A stretch of DNA of 64,000 nucleotides from Rugalucina vietnamica (GCA_964017185.1 OZ024869.1:72418008-72482007), one strand, 5' to 3'. Counted from the stretch's first letter, positions 1 through 18,762 are shown. Notes: a model not told the origin generated them from the letters alone. Program-made: numbers and translations.

Positions 1-258
1 TATTTAATCTTTTTAAGAAAAAATATTGAATTGTTATTCAGGAAGTCCAGCCCTATAAGATGGTATTAAGTTTTAAAAGTTTATTTGAAAAATATCTTTA
101 CTAGACATTATTCTAAAATGAGAAAAATATTAACTGGTGCAAAACTTCTTTTGATGAGTATAGTTTGTAATCAATATCATGAATGTTAATACATGTATGT
201 TCATTTTCATGGCATGAGCCTTATTCGATTTGAATGTTTATCATTATTATGACCTTCA

Positions 259-425
259 GGGGCGGGTCCAAAATTTCTGAAGAGGGGGTTCAAATGTATA
301 AAAGTGGGGTTTGTTTGCCTAATTTCACACAGAATCTTTTGAAATTCTCCATGAAAATCAAATAATTTGGGTACATAGAGGGGTTTTAGGGAACCCCTTG
401 AACCCCCTCTAAATCAGCCAATGAC
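259..425. repeat. dispersed repeat, GGGGCGG-type, copy 1
   Basis: The stretch opens with a GGGGCGGGTCC motif and ends in a C-rich/G-rich block. The same order of motifs (TTTCTGAA, GGGGTTCAAAT, GTTTGTTT, AAATAATTTGG) recurs at about 5728-5895, so this is a diverged interspersed repeat rather than unique sequence. No coding potential is visible in the first 700 bases. Confidence 0.6.
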
Positions 426-700
426 CGTTAAAGAGAAATGTATTTGCTATAGACTGAGTAAGAATTTATTGATACATGTATGCATTTATTATTTATAAGC
501 CACTAGAAAATCTGTCTTCAGGATTTCCAAAAGGCCTGGCAACAAAATGAGGCTGTACATCCTCAGAAAATGGACAATGGGCTTTGAATTCCTAAAAGGA
601 ATGAAAATTGACTACCATTCAGCAAAATATGTAAATGGTCTGCTATAATATGTTTCCCATATGCAAAAAGTAGGTTTTCTCATGAGACAATTAATTAAGT

Positions 701-932
701 GAGCCGTCTCTTGAGAGAACTAATAGTGTGGTTTTGGAACACCCCGACACAATCAGACTGTACAGTCACAGAAGCAGGCTAGAAGCTTGAAATTTCTGAT
801 TTAAAAAGAAAAGGAAGTGTGCTATAAGTGTAGCGAAAACAAAAGCGCTGATCAGCTTCGCGGTTACCACAAAGCTGATCTGCGTCTTAGTTTTTCGCAT
901 ATGCAGATTGTTGGATTCTCATGAGGCAGCTC
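701..932 (+). mobile_element. hairpin MITE, family H, copy 1
   Basis: This 230-bp element has GAGCC...GGCTC ends and a central palindrome (about 837-898) in which GCGCTGATCAGCTTCGC pairs with an imperfect complement. It is one of about ten family H copies in the window (also near 7.7, 11.1, 12.8, 13.4, 15.5, 20.1, 36.6, 38.8 and 61.6 kb). No ORF is present, so it is a non-autonomous element. This copy has the longer spacer on its left side. Confidence 0.75.
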
Positions 933-1176
933 AAGTTTGTGGCCCCTTTTTGAGAAAAAATATACACTAAATGTGTCATTTTTCTCAACTTCTATAATGA
1001 CAACTTATAAAGGCATACCTCCATTGTAGATTTTCATAGTGTGAATTTTATGGATGTTAACAAAAAAGCTACATCTGTGTGCAGGTATTTTATGAGAAAG
1101 AAGTTCAGATATGATTTTATCTTTTAATTGAGCTGCATACTGAGAAATACAGTCTGGTGTAGATTAACTACACTTA

Positions 1177-2413
1177 TGTTACGTCTACACCGGGCCACGT
1201 TCTCACTACGTCCTTACTACGTCCTAAAAAAATTAAGGACGTAGTGAGGACGTGGTACGGTCTTGTAGGACGTGGTAGGAACGTAGTAAGGACGTAGTGA
1301 GGTCTTGATGGACGCGGAGGTCTTGGTCAAATTTTGAACATGATCAAAAGAAACGTGACGAGGACGGGGTGGAATTAGAACGCAGTAAGGACGTAGTAAG
1401 GACGTGGTAAGGACGTAGTAGGAACTTGTAGGACGTAGAAAGAACGTGGCGCAAACGCAGTGCGGTCTTCGTGGACGCGGTGCAAATTTGTTGCAGACCA
1501 TCAAGACCTCGCTACGCTTCTACTACGTCCTCGCTACGTCCTCGCTACGTCCATCAAGTTCTCGACAAGACCATACCACGCTTCTTGTACGTCCTTATCG
1601 CGTCCTAGAAGACTGCACTGCGTTCTTATCACGTCCTAGCGGTTCCTAACACGTCCTTAGTAGGTTCTTATCACGTTCACACCAGGTTCAAACTACGTCC
1701 TCCACGTTTTATTAATTTTGTTTTAATTGTCCCGTACCCTCAAGCAATTGCTATCGCTTTTATTTAAATCATATCGAAATCGAAACATGAACAGAGAAGT
1801 ACTCTTGTAACTTGCTCTCCTTCAAGGACATCATGCCTTACTTGGTGCACAGGCTGCACTTGTGCTATTTCACAGGAGGAGGAATAGAAGGGCAAGATCT
1901 TGTTGGGTGCGCCCTTGGCTATCAGCTGAAAGGAGGCTTTAGTATGGGCATTACGACCGACTACTAGCGGAGTTGAGGATAGAGGCATTCTTCAATTTTA
2001 TGCGAATACCACCGGAAATGTTGTCCGCCCGTCATTTTCTTACTGCAATTTCAAGCTGCTTCGCAACTTATCTGACTCTTAATACACGACTGATTAATAT
2101 ATTTACAGTTAGAACGTACTAGAAACGTAGTTCGCGCGTGGTATGAACTGCTTGGTCTTTGTGAGGACGTAGCAAGGACGTAGTGGAAACGGGGTGAACT
2201 TGGTGAGCGCGTATTGAGGACGTAGTGGAAACGTGAAGGACGTAGTAAGGACGTGGTGCGGACGTAATAAGAACGTGGCGGGGACGTAGTAAGGACGTAG
2301 TGGGAACTTAGAAATCCGAAATTGTTTCATTTTGACCCCGTCCTCGCCACGTTCTTGAATTTTTAGAACGTGGTAAGGACGTAGTGAGAACGTGGTCCAG
2401 TGTAGACGTAACA
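1177..2413. mobile_element. 1.24-kb fold-back element with long inverted arms
   Basis: The two ends are inverted copies: TGTTACGTCTACAC on the left and its complement on the right, flanked on both sides by TTA. Each arm runs for several hundred bases and consists largely of tandem variants of a roughly 10-bp unit (GGACGTAGTA on one strand). The middle (about 1730-2100) is unrelated to the arms and has no convincing gene. A TTA target duplication would fit a PIF/Harbinger-type transposase acting in trans, but that is inference. The Arg/Pro/Tyr-rich reading frames across the arms are translation artefacts of the repeat. Confidence 0.8.
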
Positions 2414-2520
2414 TTACTATGACCAATGTGAGAAATAATTCGGAAACATGGAAAAATACTACCACCTAGTCAGCAAACTTGAAGATGTTTATCAATATCA
2501 ATATGTCTGAATTTGTTTTT

Positions 2521-4406
2521 AGCTCACCTGAGCCGAAGGCTCACAAGGTGAGCTTATAGGATGGCCATGATCCGGCGTCCGTCCGTCCGTCGTCCGTCGG
2601 TCGTCCGTCGTCCACAATTTCAAAGATCTTCTTCTCTGAAACCGCTTGGCCGATCTAGTTGAAATTTTATGTGGAGCCTCCTTGGGTAGTGGCATTTCAA
2701 GTTTGATCGCGAAATCCAGGTCACATGACCAAGATGGCCGCCGCGCCCATATATGGTAAAAACCCTTCAAAAATCTTCTTCTCCAGAACCGGTGGGCCGA
2801 TTTCCACGAAACTTGGTATGTAGCATCGGGGACTTCAGCTCATCATAGTTTGATAAAATGATGACCCTTGGATGACCTTGACCTATTTTACGGCAAGGTC
2901 AAATTTGGAAACATAGGCTTTTACATGGGAAAAAGTGAAAACTATGGATTTTTTGAAAACTATTGCAGCCTGAGGCCTGAAAAGTGGTAGATGCAAATAA
3001 CTAATGGAGTAGATGAAGGTATGTGATTAATATAGGTCAAGGTCATCTCTTGACCTTGGCCAGTCTGTTGTCCATACACACTTTTCAAAGATCTTCTTCT
3101 CTGAAACTGCGCGGCCAATCAAAGTGAAATTTTATGTGGAGCATCCATGGATAGGGGAGACGAAAGTTTGATCGCAAAATCCAGGTCACCTGACCAAGAT
3201 GGCCGCCAGGCCCATATATGGTTAAAACCACTCAAAAATCTTCTTCTCCAGAACCGGTGGGCCGATTTCCACGAAACTTTGTATGTAGCATCGAGGACCT
3301 CAGCCCATCATAGTTTGATAAAATGATGACCCTTGGATGACCTTGACCTATTTTACGGCAAGGTCAAATTTGGAAACATAGGCTTTTACATAGGAAGAAG
3401 TGAAAACTATGGATTTTTTGAAAACTATTGCAGCCTGAGGCCTGAAAAGTGGTAGATGCAAACAACTAATGGAGTAGATGAAGGTATGTGATTAATATAG
3501 GTCAAGGTCATATCTTGACCTTGGCCAGTCTGTTGTCCATACACACTTTTCAAAGATCTTCTTCTCTGAAACTGCTTGGCAAATCAAAGTGAAATGTTAT
3601 GTGGAGCATCCATGGGTAGGGGAGACGAAAGTTTGATTGCGAAATCCAGGTCACATGACCAAGATGGCCGCCACGCCCATATATGGTAAAAACCTTTCAA
3701 AAATCTTCTTCTCCAGAACCGGCAGGCCAATTTTCATGAAACTTGGTACTGTAAATTCGGAAATTTTCGCGAGACTTTTATTTCGCGAATTTTCGATTTC
3801 TGAATTATTAGCGAGTTCTTGAATTCGCGAGCGAGTACTCGTGCAGACTATAAAGCTTATAGTAATTCTTTATTAGCGAGAACTTTATTTTCGCGAAGCA
3901 ACGACTTCGAGAATATTAGCGAAAATTAAGTTCTCGCGAAAATTTCCGGATTTACAGTATGTAGCATTTGGGACTCCAGCCCATCATAGTTTGTTGAAAT
4001 GATGACCCTTTGATGACCTTGACCTATTTTACGGCAAGGTCAATTTTGGAAACATAGGCTTTTACATGGGAAAAGGCGAAAACAAACTGTTGCAGCCTGA
4101 GACCTGAAAGTTGCTAGATGCAGACAACTAATGGAGTCAATGAAGGTAAGTAATTAATGAAGGCCAAGGTCATGTCTTGACCTTGGCCCAAGGTCATTTA
4201 AATATCAAAATTAAAATTATGGTTTTCTCAGAAATCACTGGGTTTGGAAACTATTGCAGCCTGAGACCTGAAACTTTGCAGATGCTGACAACTTATGAAG
4301 TCAATAAAGGTGTGTGAGTATTCAAGGTCAAGGTCATTTCATGATGACTTAATACTCCAAGATCAGGCTTCAGGTGAGCGTTCTCAGGACCAATGGTCCT
4401 CTGGTT
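2521..4406 (+). repeat. GCTCACC-type interspersed repeat (family R1), tandem copies
   Basis: The element starts with a hairpin (AGCTCACCTGAGCC paired with AAGGTGAGCTT) and ends with CAGGTGAGCG and a second small hairpin (GACCAATGGTCC). In between, a module of about 465 bp is tandemly repeated: the run starting CAGTCTGTTGTCC at about 3061 recurs at 3526. Recurrent blocks include CTTCTTCTCCAGAACCGG and ATGACCTTGACCTATTTTA. Related copies lie near 15.1, 19.4, 54.4, 55.1, 56.1, 57.3 and 63.8 kb. No intact ORF is present. Confidence 0.8.
3749..3957. mobile_element. 209-bp MITE inserted at TA inside the R1 repeat
   Basis: The ends are inverted repeats (CTGTAAATTCGGAAATTTTC on the left, its near-exact complement on the right) and the insertion is bounded by TA on both sides (3747-3748 and 3958-3959). 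The sister modules of the host repeat near 2.82 and 3.28 kb read straight through ACTTGGTATGTAGCAT or a close variant, so the empty site can be read in the same window. The interior is rich in TTCGCGA motifs. TA flanks fit the Tc1/mariner type. Confidence 0.85.
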
Positions 4407-4578
4407 TCACAGATACAAAAGTAAAAAAAATAAGATAAGTAAAGATTTACTGGTGCTGCACTGGCTACACATTACAAAAACACACTCATGCAATAAGCAA
4501 GAGATTTTTTCAGTTGTAAAAATTGATTAATTTTTATAAAAAAAACAAAAAACAAACAAACTGGAATTGTTTAGAATA

Positions 4579-4700
4579 TCCACCCAGAATCTATGTTTTC
4601 GATCAAAATAAGAAAAATAGGTATACCCCTGTAATCCCCAGATTTACTATATGAACATGGGGTTTATGAGGGTATGCATTACACGGACATGTTTTCATGC
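4579..4700. repeat. fragment of palindromic family P
   Basis: The stretch carries the outer part of family P (ATCTATGTTTT, AAAATAAGAAAAAT, GGTATACCCC, CATGTTTTCATG), as seen in the fuller copies at 40.6 and 59.7 kb, but lacks the GC-rich central palindrome. Confidence 0.5.
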
Positions 4701-4906
4701 TGTTTACAGGCAGGTTGTACATGTATATTTGTAAATTTGATGTATTATTTATTTGTATCTAATTAACTGTGATAGATTTTGATAGACATCAATCTTTATA
4801 ACTTTCCTAGAACAAAATAATGCATACATGTAGCTATGCAATAGAAATAAAGCTAATGATGAACCATTTTGTTTTATCCTTCTTCACCAACCCTGTGCAT
4901 AGGACC

Positions 4907-5250
4907 ATATTCTAATTAGTGCACATGCTGAGCTCCATTAGGTGCACACCCTGGGCATTTCCGAAAAATGTGCATAAACACACACTGCTCGACTAGCATA
5001 TTGCCATGATATACCAATTTTACACATTAATATCATATAAGCGGTTTTAAAACTTATCCTTAAATTATCAATTACTGTTTTGTGACAATTGGAACACTAA
5101 TGACATCATCATGGATATTTTTGACATGATTGTTTAAGCAGATTATACATGTACAGTATGTTGTTTTTGTTTGTGGTTTGTGCTAATTAGAACGATATAT
5201 TACCTTTTAAGTATTTTGAAAAATTAAGTGCACCATGCACTAATTAAAAT
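4907..5250 (+). repeat. diverged direct repeat, copy 1
   Basis: A run of motifs (CTAATTAGTGCACATGCT, GCACACCCTGG, CATTTCC, TTAAAACTTATCCTTAAAT, TTTTGACATG, GCTAATTAGAACGATAT) recurs in the same order at about 5905-6500. The second copy was later split by a SINE. No protein-coding frame is supported. Confidence 0.6.
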
Positions 5251-5727
5251 GAAAACAGTAGTTATAATATAGAGATAGATATAACCTTAGTGTGAGATTC
5301 TCAACTGTCACCAGTTCAAAGAATGCCTTAATTGAAATAGCAATTGAATCTGCCTCTAAAAAAGCAACAACTTTCAGTTTTAAAAATTCCAAGTTTTTGT
5401 CGGGAAACACCAAGATAAAGATGTCCACAATCTGCTAGCCCGGAGCACATCAGCTGTTTTCCAAAATACTTAATATTGATGTCCACAGTGCATAGGGCTG
5501 TGCTTGCTTTGCCAGTATCCTTATCATATGAGGTTTTATGACCCATCAACAAGTTTAAGGTCATTGAGCATATATTGAGCATAAACAGTAATCTAACAAT
5601 AATTGGCTATGAAGTGGTAGACTAATCAATACTTGTAAATATTCTTAATGCCAAAATACAGATTACAGTAAAGTATTATAGTTTTCAATGATTTTGACTA
5701 TTTTTCAATAGGTAGATCATTTATCAG

Positions 5728-5895
5728 GGGCGAATCCATTATTTCTGAAAGGGGAGGGGGGTCGGGTTCAAATCCGTCAAAAAGGGTGTTTGTTTTCAAC
5801 ATTAAATTTTACCTGATAAGATTTGTCATAAAGTTTCCCATGAAACTGAAATAATTTGGTGCCAGAGGGGGGTTCGTTTAAATCCGCCACTGTTT
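5728..5895. repeat. dispersed repeat, GGGGCGG-type, copy 2
   Basis: This is the second copy of the repeat at 259-425. It starts GGGGCGAATCC and shares the TTTCTGAA, GGTTCAAAT and AAATAATTTGG blocks. Confidence 0.55.
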
Positions 5896-5904
5896 ATGAA
5901 CATC

Positions 5905-6500
5905 GGTGGTATTCCGTATTTGTTCCAATTAACACACATGCTCCAATAAGGGCACACCCTGGCCATTTCCAAAGAACATGAGCTTAAGCGCACACAAGTT
6001 GACTGGCCTATTGGTATTTTGTACCAGTTAATGCTGTTTTAACCCCATTCAAACCTATCCTTAAATGATGGAGCACTAATTTGCGATGATTGTAACACTT
6101 AAATGGCATAATCATTTACATTTTGACATGGTTGCTTCAGAAATTTGTTTTCGTTATTAGTGTGCGCTAATTAGAACGATATTTTGATACATCGACTTTA
6201 CTTTGAAAAAGCGGCCCCAGTGGCAGAGCGATTAAGAGCACTGTATCTTAATCACTCGATCATCTCACTGCTGTGTCTGGTGTGGGTTCGAGCCCCGCTC
6301 TGGCCACATGTGAGACAAGCCAAGTTCTGCTTGCGGGTATGACCTGTGTTTTTTTTTTTTTCGGGGTCCTCCCGTTTTCGCCCACCTACTGATTGGCCCG
6401 TCTCATATGAGCTGAAATAATCTTGAAAAGGGACGTAAAACTGAATTAAAAAAAAAATACTTTGAAAAGTTAAGCGCGCTTTGCGCTGATTAGAACGAAT
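5905..6500 (+). repeat. diverged direct repeat, copy 2, split by a SINE
   Basis: This stretch matches the order of motifs at 4907-5250 and is interrupted at 6210-6457 by a tRNA-derived SINE. After the SINE the repeat resumes with CTTTGAAAAGTTAAGCGC, the counterpart of TTTTGAAAAATTAAGTGC in copy 1. Confidence 0.6.
6210..6457 (+). mobile_element. tRNA-derived SINE with target-site duplication
   Basis: The head has pol III promoter boxes: a box A-like TGGCAGAGCGATTAAGAGC and a box B GGTTCGAGCC about 45 bp later. A body rich in CCCGTTTTCGCC follows, then the tail AAGGGACGTAAAACTGAATT and an A-run. The element is flanked by TACTTTGAAAA on both sides (6199-6209 and 6458-6468), an 11-bp target duplication typical of LINE-mediated insertion. 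The tail recurs in reverse at about 48208-48262. The head does not fold into an intact cloverleaf with a usable anticodon arm, so it is not called a tRNA gene. Confidence 0.85.
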
Positions 6501-6665
6501 ACGGTATGTATCAGAAAATAAGGACCGAAACGACTCTATTTTTTTCGGTAGTTAGTATAACTTTTCTATCTGTTGGATTTTACTCTATAAACAAACAGCA
6601 CATGTTTTTGACAGTTCAGAGCTCCAAATAGTCAAGTTTGTCGATGAATTTAATCATTACCACCA

Positions 6666-13867
<7,202 letters not shown>

Positions 13868-15102
13868 AATATTGTCAATATTTGTTTATGAACTTTGTTG
13901 TGAACCTTTCGGATTTGAGACAAACCTACCTGTGCAGTCACTGGAGCTAGCTAGAGACTTGAACCTGGGGTTTGAGAGGTTGTGCTTACTTAAGCACTAA
14001 AGGATAAAGTTGCTGACTAGCTTATATGCTAGCATATCTAGGCTGCATTGTTTCCACCTATCCACAATATGTCTTAACCAGCATTTAGCATGAAAGTATA
14101 TATGTTTTATATACATTATATTTTCCACATTAAAATAATGATGGAATGTTATGGAAAGTAAGAAAGAAAATCATTGAAGAAATAACATTATTTTATTGCT
14201 TAGTATTGTTGCAACCCTAATGATAGCAGTCACCATATACATCCACACTCCATCCACCTATAGTGGTTCTTACTTGTGTTGATGATGGACCTTCACATCC
14301 AGCTTACTATATTCTTGGCCCTTATTCTTGTGTGAAGCAATGAAAATGAATTCAGCTGTATGCCATAGATATAAGATATAAATGCAAGATTCTTTCGAAG
14401 CAGTGAAAATGTTCAAAGGGTGGTAGTATGGGCCATATTGCACAATTTTGGATACTGAACACTTATAAACTGGCTACGAAAGCCAGATGAATATACTGCA
14501 ATTTCAAAAATTTTCACAAGGGAAGTCTAAATCAAAGACACTTGCATAAACAGAGTCAAATAATTAAAACATTGTTTAGAAAATGGCTCTAAACGTACAA
14601 TTATTTTTAAAATACTCTGAATGTTCTGATTTCAAAGGACAGAAAGAAAAATATAATCTGCACTATACATGATGTAGGGGAGGCATTTTAGGGCTGCCAC
14701 ATGGCACAACACCAGCTGCAGTTATGACAAATAAAATATAAATGCAAGTAAAAAGCATATAAAATCCAGTTAAAAACAAAATACACACCCAGAGATCCAC
14801 TCGTATAGCTGGCCACCCAGTATTCCATTTCCACTTTCTTCTTGAACTGAGATGTCCCAATTTGGAATCCTATCACCTCCCTGTGTCCTTGAGTAAGACG
14901 CCTACATACTCTCCATAGTACTGGTATTTGGCAGAAAATGTTTGGTATGTCTAAACATGAGTGAAAAATTGTTGTGGGACATAAAAGATGGAATCAAATA
15001 AATCTATTTTAATAATGTTTACATGTATATGTAAATCAGACCCCATCCATTTCTCCATACTTTCAGAATAGTTTGTTAACATACCATTGAAAACACATAT
15101 TT
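13868..15102. other. non-coding stretch downstream of AFG2A
   Basis: AT-rich sequence, probably the 3' UTR at its left end, then intergenic. A dispersed motif block (GGGAGGCATTTTAGGGCTGCCAC... CACCAGCTGCAGT, about 14677-14725) recurs at about 48778-48825 beside another repeat. No gene is supported. Confidence 0.6.
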
Positions 15103-15500
15103 GGCTCACCTGAGCCATAAGGTTCATCAGGTGAGCATATAGGATAGGCATCCTCTTGCGTTTGTCTGTAGTCGTCTATCGGTCCACAGTGTCAAAGCTC
15201 TTCTCCTCTAGAACCGTTTGGCCAATCATAGCCAAATTTTACGAGAAGCCTCTGTTGGAATTGTGGATGAAAATATTTACAAATGGTGCATATCACATGA
15301 CCAAGATGGATGTGATGCCCGTTTCTGTTAAAAAAACATTTGAAAATCTCCATAACCGTTGGACATATTTCAACGAAACATAGTATACATGTAGCATCAG
15401 GGTCTTGGGCTTATCTGTATCATAGTTTATATTAATTGTGACCTTGGCCTATTTTATCTCAAGGTCAAATTAGGCCGTATATGCTTTTGAATGGGAAAAC
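15103..15500 (+). repeat. R1 (GCTCACC-type) repeat, short copy
   Basis: GGCTCACCTGAGCC and CAGGTGAGCATATAGG form the start hairpin. TCTTCTCCTCTAGAACCG, CACATGACCAAGATGG and GACCTTGGCCTATTTTATC follow, as in the 2.5-kb copy. The right end is lost. Confidence 0.75.
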
Positions 15501-15519
15501 TAGAAGATTGCTACATTAT

Positions 15520-15723
15520 GAGCCTCATCGTGAGAAAACGGGAATTTTGCTTTCGAAAACAAAGGCGCAGATCAGCTTTTGTTTTCACTACACGGATAGT
15601 ACAATTTCTCTTGCTCTTAAATCCGAAATTTCAAGCTTATAGCCTGCTTCTGTGACTGTACAGCTCGGTTTGTGTTGCACCTGGTTGGAAACCCCGAAGA
15701 CCGGTTTTTTCGCGTCGCGGCTC
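15520..15723 (-). mobile_element. family H hairpin element, reverse, internally deleted
   Basis: GAGCCTCATCGTGAGAAAAC begins and CGTCGCGGCTC ends the element. Much of the central palindrome is missing (AACAAAGGCGCAGATCAGC runs straight into TTTTGTTTTC). This shows how one stem arm can be lost. Confidence 0.75.
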
Positions 15724-16307
15724 GGTATATATTTGATCTTGCCGTATTATCAAAGCAGATTGTATCTCGTAGTAGTAAACGTGATCTTTGATGCTTGATG
15801 CATCCGTCAAATGAGAAATAATAACATACATACCATCATGAACTAAAGGTAAGATTGAACTTAAAAAATTTTAAGAACGTCAGGTAAGACGATACGTAAA
15901 ACAATTTTATCATCGAAATTAAAAATCTAAATCTATTGTTTTGACATACTGAGGCTTATCTTCTTTCACACTGATGTACATTGTAGTACAGGCCACATTT
16001 CAGTTCGATAACAGTTTGTTTCTGGCACAGTCTGCTACTAAAACAACAATAGCAACAATTTTCTAGGACAACATTTACTTTCTTGCAATCTGAATGTGCA
16101 AAACAAGTCAAGTGGTTGAACAGTCTAGTATGCAACCTTTATGGTGGTTGGGCATGATACAGATTGACAACAAAACTTCAATGAATCTAAGCACATTTGA
16201 ATTGAGATAAGGTGTTGGAAAATATCTCTGTATTTAATTGGAGAATAACGTGGATTTTAGGGGTTTCTCCAACACCATGATGTTCATAACAAATAGAGGA
16301 TATTCAA

Positions 16308-16730
16308 GTTTTTGGAGTGAATATGAGTTTTATTTCATTGAGTGAAGTGAAAAAAATTATATTTCATGAGTGCCTTATGTTCTAACTAAGAAAATGAATA
16401 CCCACACTTTATGTTTTCGTTCATAAATAACGGAGTTATAGGCGTTTGAATTTCCGAAGTGAGACACATTTAATGACGTCAAGTAAATGGAAACGTCAGA
16501 AGTAATCCAAAAAATCTGACGTCATTACAGTGACGATATAGGCTGATATCAGTCACTAGTGACTTTTGATATCAGTGAGTTTTGATATCAGTGAAATTTC
16601 ATATCAGTGAAAATACCAATTTTATCAAGTTTTGATATACATTGGGTTTCACTGTAAAGTATAAAATAAATAATTTTTCACTTCACGAGATGAAATAAAA
16701 GTCATATTCACGACAAAAACTTGAATTTTC
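16308..16730. mobile_element. 420-bp inverted-repeat MITE
   Basis: ATTCAAGTTTTTGGAGTGAA and ATTTCATTGAGTGAAGTGAA on the left are mirrored by TTCACTTCACGAGATGAAAT and ACAAAAACTTGAAT on the right. The interior contains GACGTCA motifs and several TTTTGATATCAGTGA repeats. No coding potential is seen. Confidence 0.7.
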
Positions 16731-16934
16731 TTTTTATTATATTGCATGTAGTCATTGTAACGTTGCGCGCTAAAGCATATGACGTCAAAATTTTAAATGA
16801 CGTCATTACGTCACGTCATTACGTCGCTATTGTGTGTGAACGTTCATTGCGTCAACATTAGCATAGATTATAAAATTTAGTTATGTATAAATTAGAAATG
16901 AAACCGTGAAATCGTAATTTGCGTATTCCCAAAT

Positions 16935-16993
16935 CTTATATTTTCACATGTGAAAATATAACTTTTTTATATTTTCACATGTGAAAATATAAC
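16935..16993. repeat. tandem palindrome
   Basis: TATATTTTCACATGTGAAAATATA occurs twice in succession; each copy is a perfect palindrome about CACATGTG. The flanking 16.75-16.9 kb region is rich in TGACGTCA and ACGTCATTACGTCA. Confidence 0.8.
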
Positions 16994-17107
16994 GTTTTCA
17001 AATATTGGTTATATTTAATACATATTTCTCTATATTTCATCACTAACCATATAATAAAAAAGAAAAGTCAGTGCTAGAACAATGTTATATTTATGGAAAG
17101 GTCTAGT

Positions 17108-17420
17108 ACCAGTTGACTGGCAGCAGCGATTTTACGTTGAAATCGCTGCTGCCAGTTGACTGGCAATAGCGATTTTACGTTAAATTGGCTGCTGCCAGTT
17201 GACTGGTAATAGCGATTTTACGTTAAATTGGCTGCTGCCAGTTGACTGTCACCAGCCATTTTTAAGATAAATCGCTGCTGCCAGTCAACTGGTTATGACA
17301 GTTTTATCATTATTAAAAATGCTGCAGCCAGTTGACTTTTATGTTAAGTAAAGACAGTCTAAGAGTTGTCAACTGAATACGAGTAGAAAATGTATCAAAT
17401 GAAAGGGTATTTTTGGTTTC
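17108..17420 (+). repeat. left arm of a putative 4.9-kb fold-back element
   Basis: About five tandem units of 43 bp, each starting CCAGTTGACTGG and containing GCGATTTTACGTT, are followed by a non-tandem segment (AAGTAAAGACAGTCTAAG... CAAATGAAAGGGTAT). The whole arrangement recurs inverted at 21650-21985. Units are partly self-complementary (GGCAGCAGCGATT with AATCGCTGCTGCC). Confidence 0.75.
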
Positions 17421-17494
17421 TGTTACTTTTTTAGTTATCTTTTTTGTTGGGATTGTGGCAAAAATTCGGGTAATAAAAATACATGAAATTGACT

Positions 17495-17720
17495 AGAAAC
17501 ATGTCCGTGTTAGATACACCGCTTTTATATGCAAAACTGGGGTATGCCTGTTTTTCTTATTTTTGCTCCAAAACATAGATTGAGGGTACTCGTTAGAACC
17601 TGAGGCCTGAACCACAATCTATGTTTTGAACAAAAAATAGGAAAAAAGGATGAAAATGTTCTATTTTTACAACGGCGTAAAAAAAAACTCTGTATTTTGC
17701 ATGTGCGTGTTTTCGGAATG
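17495..17720 (+). repeat. palindromic family P, degenerate copy
   Basis: ACATGTCCGTGTTAGATACACC, AAAACTGGGGTATGCC and AACATAGATTGAGGGTACTC match the left half of the copies at 40.6 and 59.7 kb; CACAATCTATGTTTTG matches the right half. The GC-rich centre is decayed to AACCTGAGGCCTGAACC. Confidence 0.7.
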
Positions 17721-18146
17721 AAAAAGTTTGTTTCATGAATTTAAATGGATCCAAACTATGTGTAGAATAGTTCATAACATGTTATTTTGCACATACTGCT
17801 TATGTTCCTATGGCCAAAAATGTCCTAAATATTCTCGATGGTCCAAACATTAATGATGCATGGATGACGAAAAACACATATAGCTGTTGACACTGGACAT
17901 ATTTTAAAAAATGTCGATTTCAAAAGCAAAAAAAAAAACAACAAAAAACTTAATTTTCTTGAACTCAAACGCAGCCCTTGTGCGATTTAAACACAACTGG
18001 AAGAGTCTGTCATCGGCCGTGCACTTTCCATCTGTACCAACACGTTGCAGTCTCATTTACAAGTTACATGGTCTATATACACATCCAACAATAATCAAAA
18101 TGAAACGAGGTTAGCTTGTGAATTTTGATTGAAAGACACCTTTTGT

Positions 18147-18189
18147 ACTAGTATAGGTCCCATAATGACTAGTATAGGTCCCATAATGA
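18147..18189 (+). repeat. short tandem duplication
   Basis: ACTAGTATAGGTCCCATAATG occurs twice in direct succession. The surrounding 17.7-18.7 kb is AT-rich and shows no supported gene. Confidence 0.85.
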
Positions 18190-18704
18190 CTGCATCTAGC
18201 TCTGAATTTCTTGACTAGAATACTTTCCAAATACGCTCGGTTTCTAAAGTTTATCTCCAGTATGTAATTGTTACATTAATGGAAAACAATGCAATATGAT
18301 GATCAATGATATTGACCTTTGCATCGAAATATATGACGTAAATGAAATTGACACACTAATAGGACACCTAATTCCATACTATTTCAAACGTATAAATTGT
18401 AGGCGACCTGATGCCTTACAATCAAAACTATTTGTATTCATTTTGCTTTTGAAGGATTTTGTAAAATTGCTTTTGTAAGATGCCCCTGAAATTTTCAAAG
18501 CACTGATATGTAGTTTATTTCCAGTCGAAAAATATGTTCAATTGTTATTTCTGTAGGAATTCAGTAGCAATGTTAATATGGGCCTACTTTGTTTTGCTTT
18601 CATTACTTTTGCTACAGTACATGTATACTCAGGGCCGTCGGCTTTAAAAAGTTGCCCGGACATGAGACTTCAAAGACGTTTCATAATTGTGTGGGGGCAC
18701 AAGG

Positions 18705-18707
<3 letters not shown>

Positions 18708-18759
<52 letters not shown>
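18708..18759 (+). repeat. (CT)n microsatellite
   Basis: About 26 CT units. The Ser-Leu repeat reading frame across it, and the Arg-Glu repeat on the other strand, are artefacts. Confidence 0.95.

Positions 18760-18762
<3 letters not shown>

Noticed and set aside
1217-2465. Several Arg/Pro/Tyr-rich frames on both strands
   Set aside because: They are translations of the 10-bp repeats of the fold-back arms; no start context, domain or conservation supports them.
6211-6303. tRNA gene
   Set aside because: The box A and box B motifs are those of a SINE head: it has a SINE body, an A-rich tail and an 11-bp target duplication, and no intact cloverleaf.
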